Assembly: GCA_964507325.1 (NCBI GenBank)
Contig: CAZDQL010000157.1
Span: 1 to 9,023, forward strand
Origin: CAZDQL01 sp964507325
GTDB taxonomy: Bacteria; Planctomycetota; UBA1135; GCA-002686595
Direction: 5' to 3'
DNA: 9,023 nucleotides
Within the stretch, counting starts at the first letter, position 1. Every line of letters begins with the position of its first letter. Shown here piece by piece: positions 5,665 to 9,023 of the stretch. The translations under genes and the position numbers were made by a program. The notes below the pieces were generated by a model that was given only the letters and a program-made list of their open reading frames with translations, was not told the origin of the DNA and did no database searches.

Positions 5665-8415
5665 ATGGCCCGCCCCTCCCTCACCGAGTCCGCCACCCTG
5701 CTCACGACCGCCCTGGGAACCCTGGGCTTGGCCGTCGGGATCGGAGTCGCCGCCTGGGTCGACCTGGGGGCGGAGCGCCGCGCCATCGCCCATCGAGTGG
5801 GGGTGGTCAGCGAGCTGACCGCCCGCCGCATCGACGCCGCCCTCGCCGAGGAGTCCGCTGGCGGTTCCCTGGAGAAGCTCCTGGCGGACCTCGAGACCGA
5901 GCCGTGCGTGCTCTCCGCCGCCGCGCACCCCCCCGGGGAAGTCGCGCCCTGGATCTGGACCCGGGAGACCCGCGGTGAGGGACCCCTGCCCGCGCCTGGG
6001 GAGGTGGGCCAGGTCCTGGTGCCGGAGCTCGTGGTCGACCGGCGCCAGATCGACTTCCCCGCGGGAGAGGGGGTGTTGGTGGTGGAGGGGGATTTCGCCG
6101 GCGTGGCCGCACGCCGAACCGAGTGGTGGCTCCTCGCGGTGCGGACCATCGTGCTGGGATCGGTCTTGCTCTACGTCCTGGCGGGCTTGCTGCAGCGCTC
6201 GCTGATGAGGCCCCTGGGGCGTCTGGTGCGCGCGGTCGAGCGGGCCGCGCGCCACCCGCGGAACGTCAGGGGCCGCTCCGTCACTCGCGGCCCCGCTGAA
6301 GTGCTGGCCCTCTCCGACGCCGTCGGCAGTCTGCTCGACACTCTCTGCGAGCGCGATCGCCGCATGGCGCGCATGCACTCCGATTTCAAGCAGGTGCTGA
6401 ATACCCGCACCGCCGAGCTCCATGAACGGAGCGAGGAGCTGCAGCAGTCCCGTAGGGCGGCCCAGGATGCTGCTGGGGTCAAGGCGGAGTTCCTCACCAA
6501 CATGAGCCACGAGGTGCGCACGCCGCTGAACTCGGTCATCGGGATGACGGAGCTCCTGCTCCAGACCGAGCTCGACGGGGAGCAGCGTTCCCTGGTGGAG
6601 ATGGTGCAGTTCTCCGGCCAGGGTCTGCTCGGCATCCTGGAGGGGGTCCACGACCTGAATCGGATCGAGTCCGGCGAGCTGCAGCTGCAGCGCCAGGAGT
6701 TCCGGCCGCGCCAGGTGATCGAGAATGCCGTCGATTTCGCGGCTCAGCCGGCCCATGCCAAGGGCCTCGAGCTGGCGTCCTTCGTCCATCCCGAGGTCCC
6801 GGAGGTCTTGATCGGCGATCCCAATCGTCTGCGCCAGATCCTCGGCTGCTTCCTCGACAACGCCCTCAAGTTCACCGACCTGGGGGAGATCATCACCGTC
6901 GCCAGCATCGAGCGGGACGCAGGCCACGCAGTCGTTCTGCGCATAGCGACGCGCGACACCGGGATCGGCATCCCAGAGGGCCGCAGAGCCGATCTGTTCG
7001 ACTCCTTCACCCAGGTCGACGCCTCGACGACGCGCCGCTTCGGAGGTGCCGGTCTGGGACTGGCGCTCTGCTACCAGCTGGCGACCCTCATGCAGGGCGA
7101 GATCGGATTCACCAGCACCGATGGGGAGGGTTCGACTTTCTGGGTGAGCGTGCCCCTGGAGCGCTGTGAGTCATCGCGCTCCGAGGCCCGGGCCGCCTCC
7201 GAGCCCCTGGAGGCGCGCATACTGGTGATCCAGGAGACCCAGGCGGTCTCCGACATCCTGGTCTGGCAGCTGCACGCCCTGGGTTGCCAAGCCCTGGCCG
7301 AGCCTTCCGTCTACCAGGGATTCGAGACCCTCACCCGCCAGGGGAGGTTCGATCTGGTGATCATCGACGCGGGGCTTCCGGGGCGGGAGGCCTTCCTGGC
7401 CGCGCTCTCCGGCCAGGCCGCCTTCGCGGGGACCAAGGTCGTGATCGCCGCGCACGTCTGCCTGCCGGAGCGCAAGGAACTGGCCGCCCACCCGCAAGTG
7501 TGCGCCCTGCTGCGCCAGCCGATTCGCGCACAGCACCTCGAGGAGTCGTTGCGCGCCGTGATGGAGATCGACGCCGAGACCGTCGCTGAGGGATCCTCGC
7601 AGGCGGAGCTGGAGGCCAGCGACCTGCTCGACAGCGCGCTCCGCCAGCGCATTCGCCTCCTGGTGGTCGAGGACAACCCCAACAACCAGCACCTCCTGCA
7701 GTACCTCCTCGGCAAGCGCGGCTATCGCGTCGACGTGGCGCCCAACGGAAGGAAGGCGGTCGAGGCCTGTGCCGAGACCTCCTACGACGCTCTGTTGATG
7801 GACTGCCAGATGCCGGAGATGGACGGCTTCGAAGCCACCCGGAGGATCCGGGGCCTGGAGCAGACCAGCGGCAATCGGGTGCCGATCCTGGCCATGACCG
7901 CCAACGCCCTCTCCGGCGATCGGGAGCGCTGCCTGGAAGCGGGCATGGACGACTACGTCACCAAGCCGATCCAGCCCCAGCAGTGCATCGCCTGGCTCGA
8001 GGGCTGGCTGTTGACGTCGATCCGGGGGGGGAGGGAGCCCGCACCGTTGGAGGAGCCCGTCGAAGTGGACCCCGAGGCGCTCGATGCCGACGTGCTCGGT
8101 TGTCTCATGCAGGACGACGACCCCGAAGGACAGGAGCTGGCCCGCGAGCTGATCGAGCACTACCTCGAGCACGCCGCGGAGACCTTCCTGGGCCTCGCCG
8201 ACGCCGTCGCCGAGGGCGATTGGGAGCGGGTGGCCAGTGTGGCGCACGGGCTGGTGTCGAGCTGCGGCACGGTGGGGGCGGTGCGCTTCGCCGAGGGGCT
8301 GCGCCGCATCGAGTCCACCGTGCGCTCGGGATCGGAGGACGTGCAGGAGCCCCTGGAGGAGGCCGAGCGCCAGCTGAAGCTCTCGGTCGTCGCCCTGCGC
8401 GAGCTGGTCCGCTGA
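5665..8415 (+). CDS. Hybrid sensor histidine kinase with two receiver domains and a C-terminal Hpt (BarA-like layout)
   Basis: This 916-residue membrane kinase has two hydrophobic segments (about 8-32 and 154-177) flanking an extracytoplasmic region of some 120 residues with no recognised fold. A HAMP-like stretch and coiled coil (about 178-270) follow. The HisKA domain carries the H-box 'NMSHEVRTPLNSVIGM' with His282. The ATPase domain has an N-box with Asn399 ('FLDNALKF'), 'DTGIGIP', 'FGGAGLGLAL' and 'GEGSTFWVSVPL'. The first receiver (about 517-635) is degenerate: it keeps Asp568 but lacks the acidic pair, and has 'LRQPI' where the Lys-Pro belongs. The second (about 662-785) is complete: 'VVEDN', Asp713 in 'LMDCQMPEMDG' and Lys767 in 'TKPIQ'. 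The Hpt domain (about 805-916) holds His861 in 'VAHGLVSSCGTVGA', with Val where Lys is usual. An internal phosphorelay His282, Asp713, His861 is likely. No partner response regulator is in the window. The stop is 25 nt from the convergent LysM gene. Confidence 0.92.
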   Translation: MARPSLTESATLLTTALGTLGLAVGIGVAAWVDLGAERRAIAHRVGVVSELTARRIDAALAEESAGGSLEKLLADLETEPCVLSAAAHPPGEVAPWIWTRETRGEGPLPAPGEVGQVLVPELVVDRRQIDFPAGEGVLVVEGDFAGVAARRTEWWLLAVRTIVLGSVLLYVLAGLLQRSLMRPLGRLVRAVERAARHPRNVRGRSVTRGPAEVLALSDAVGSLLDTLCERDRRMARMHSDFKQVLNTRTAELHERSEELQQSRRAAQDAAGVKAEFLTNMSHEVRTPLNSVIGMTELLLQTELDGEQRSLVEMVQFSGQGLLGILEGVHDLNRIESGELQLQRQEFRPRQVIENAVDFAAQPAHAKGLELASFVHPEVPEVLIGDPNRLRQILGCFLDNALKFTDLGEIITVASIERDAGHAVVLRIATRDTGIGIPEGRRADLFDSFTQVDASTTRRFGGAGLGLALCYQLATLMQGEIGFTSTDGEGSTFWVSVPLERCESSRSEARAASEPLEARILVIQETQAVSDILVWQLHALGCQALAEPSVYQGFETLTRQGRFDLVIIDAGLPGREAFLAALSGQAAFAGTKVVIAAHVCLPERKELAAHPQVCALLRQPIRAQHLEESLRAVMEIDAETVAEGSSQAELEASDLLDSALRQRIRLLVVEDNPNNQHLLQYLLGKRGYRVDVAPNGRKAVEACAETSYDALLMDCQMPEMDGFEATRRIRGLEQTSGNRVPILAMTANALSGDRERCLEAGMDDYVTKPIQPQQCIAWLEGWLLTSIRGGREPAPLEEPVEVDPEALDADVLGCLMQDDDPEGQELARELIEHYLEHAAETFLGLADAVAEGDWERVASVAHGLVSSCGTVGAVRFAEGLRRIESTVRSGSEDVQEPLEEAERQLKLSVVALRELVR

Positions 8416-8440
8416 CCGCGCAGGGCGGGAGCCGCCGCGC

Positions 8441-8908
8441 CTACTCCTCGAGCTTGCCGCGCTCCGGGAGCAGCAGGATGTCCCCCTGGCGGATGTCGTC
8501 GGGGCTCTCCAGGTCGTTGTAACGCGCCAACGCCTCGACCAGTGCGGGTTTGGAGGTCCCGTAGTGGCGGGCGCAGATGCGCCCCAGGACGTCGCCCCCC
8601 TGGACCTCGTAGCGATAGTCGTACTCCCGCGCCTCTGCCGGGGGAGGCGTCGGAGAGGGGGTGGGTGGCTCCTCTCCCGGGGGCGGTTCCTCCCCCGCGA
8701 CCCCTCCCTCGAGGGGCGGCAGGGGGTCGGCCCCGCTGGGGCGACCGAGCACCAGGGTGCTCCAACCCGATTCCCTGGGGTGCGCCGAGTCCGGGACCCC
8801 GTAACGCTGGGCCCGCTCCTCGCGCAGGGCCTCGGTGTGGCTGCGCTGCCAGATGGCGGCCAACAGGAACAGGCCGGCGAGCACTAGGAGAGCGAGGAGC
8901 GCGCGCAC
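8441..8908 (-). CDS. Membrane-anchored LysM-domain protein
   Basis: A 155-residue protein from a GTG start (8908-8906). It begins with a hydrophobic segment (residues about 2-20, MRALLALLVLAGLFLLAAIW), either a signal anchor or an uncleaved signal. A charged helix and a Pro/Glu/Gly-rich spacer (about 60-92) follow, then a single C-terminal LysM domain (about 98-148: 'YRYEVQGGDVLGRICARHYG', 'VEALARYNDL', 'IRQGDILLLPE'). LysM binds N-acetylglucosamine-containing glycans such as peptidoglycan, so the protein probably sits at the envelope with LysM outside the cytoplasmic membrane. There is no catalytic domain. The start is uncertain: no clear ribosome binding site is present, but the hydrophobic N-terminus begins right at this GTG. 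It is convergent with the kinase gene. Confidence 0.85.
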   Translation of the reverse strand: MRALLALLVLAGLFLLAAIWQRSHTEALREERAQRYGVPDSAHPRESGWSTLVLGRPSGADPLPPLEGGVAGEEPPPGEEPPTPSPTPPPAEAREYDYRYEVQGGDVLGRICARHYGTSKPALVEALARYNDLESPDDIRQGDILLLPERGKLEE

Positions 8909-8924
8909 GGCTGCTGTGGGGTCA

Positions 8925-9023
8925 GGACGCTAGTGTGCTGGACCAGTAGTTCGTGTGCACCTGCGGGCCCCTCGTGGCTCCTGGCAAGGCGCGCCGAGGA
9001 GGGCGTAGCCGTAGCTACGTCGA
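8925..9023. repeat. Noncoding tail, possibly the edge of a dispersed repeat
   Basis: The last hundred bases have no credible gene. They contain small symmetric elements: CTGG-A-CCAG (8938-8946) inside a wider CTA ... TAG imperfect palindrome, and GTAGC/GCTAC (9005-9009 with 9014-9018). The run GCAAGGCGCGCCGAGGAGG followed by GCGTAGCCGTAGCTACG, with short GAGG and GTAG echoes, resembles interspersed noncoding repeats I have seen in some GC-rich genomes. No second copy is in this window, so the call rests on style of sequence only. The promoter of the LysM gene should also lie here but was not identified. Confidence 0.3.

Noticed and set aside
8416..8440. Bidirectional terminator between the kinase and the LysM gene
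   Set aside because: The 25-base gap has GC-rich letters but no clear stem with a T run on either strand.

Overview
This is a GC-rich bacterial chromosomal segment. It opens inside an rRNA operon: the 3' end of 23S rRNA, a spacer, 5S rRNA and a strong intrinsic terminator. Five clear protein genes follow. The organism cannot be fixed from this sequence alone. The linked 23S-5S, the G/C-heavy codon third positions, and a LexA DNA-binding helix with a 'VTVF' core suggest a high-GC Gram-negative lineage such as Planctomycetota or Myxococcota. That placement is a guess.

Layout: (1) 1-600, the end of the rRNA operon. (2) 705-1247 (+), a membrane-anchored SRPBCC/START-like protein. (3) 1257-1953 (-), lexA, convergent with the previous gene. 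Its reading frame is broken at a run of 16 G in the inter-domain hinge, while both domains look intact. A possible 29-codon hydrophobic ORF (1953-2042, -) overlaps the lexA start as TGATG. (4) 2043-2372, a divergent lexA/nadB control region with a GTTC-N7-GTTC direct repeat over a possible lexA -35 element. (5) 2373-4124 (+), nadB (L-aspartate oxidase), then hflX (4228-5589, ribosome-associated GTPase), then a large hybrid sensor kinase (5665-8415), all on the + strand and probably in one transcription unit. (6) 8441-8908 (-), a small membrane-anchored LysM protein, convergent with the kinase. (7) 8925-9023, a noncoding tail that looks like the edge of a dispersed repeat.

The most unusual points are two repeat-based structures. 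The first is the G16 tract inside lexA. If real and variable, it would work as an on/off or length switch of the SOS repressor; if not, it is a homopolymer sequencing error. The second is an 18-bp tandem array filling the nadB-hflX junction. Every unit carries ATGAGC. The nadB stop overlaps the first of these ATGs, and the small frame they open ends on a TGA that overlaps the hflX ATG. This forms a possible stop-restart relay between the two genes. No mobile element, CRISPR array, tRNA or recognisable defence system was seen.
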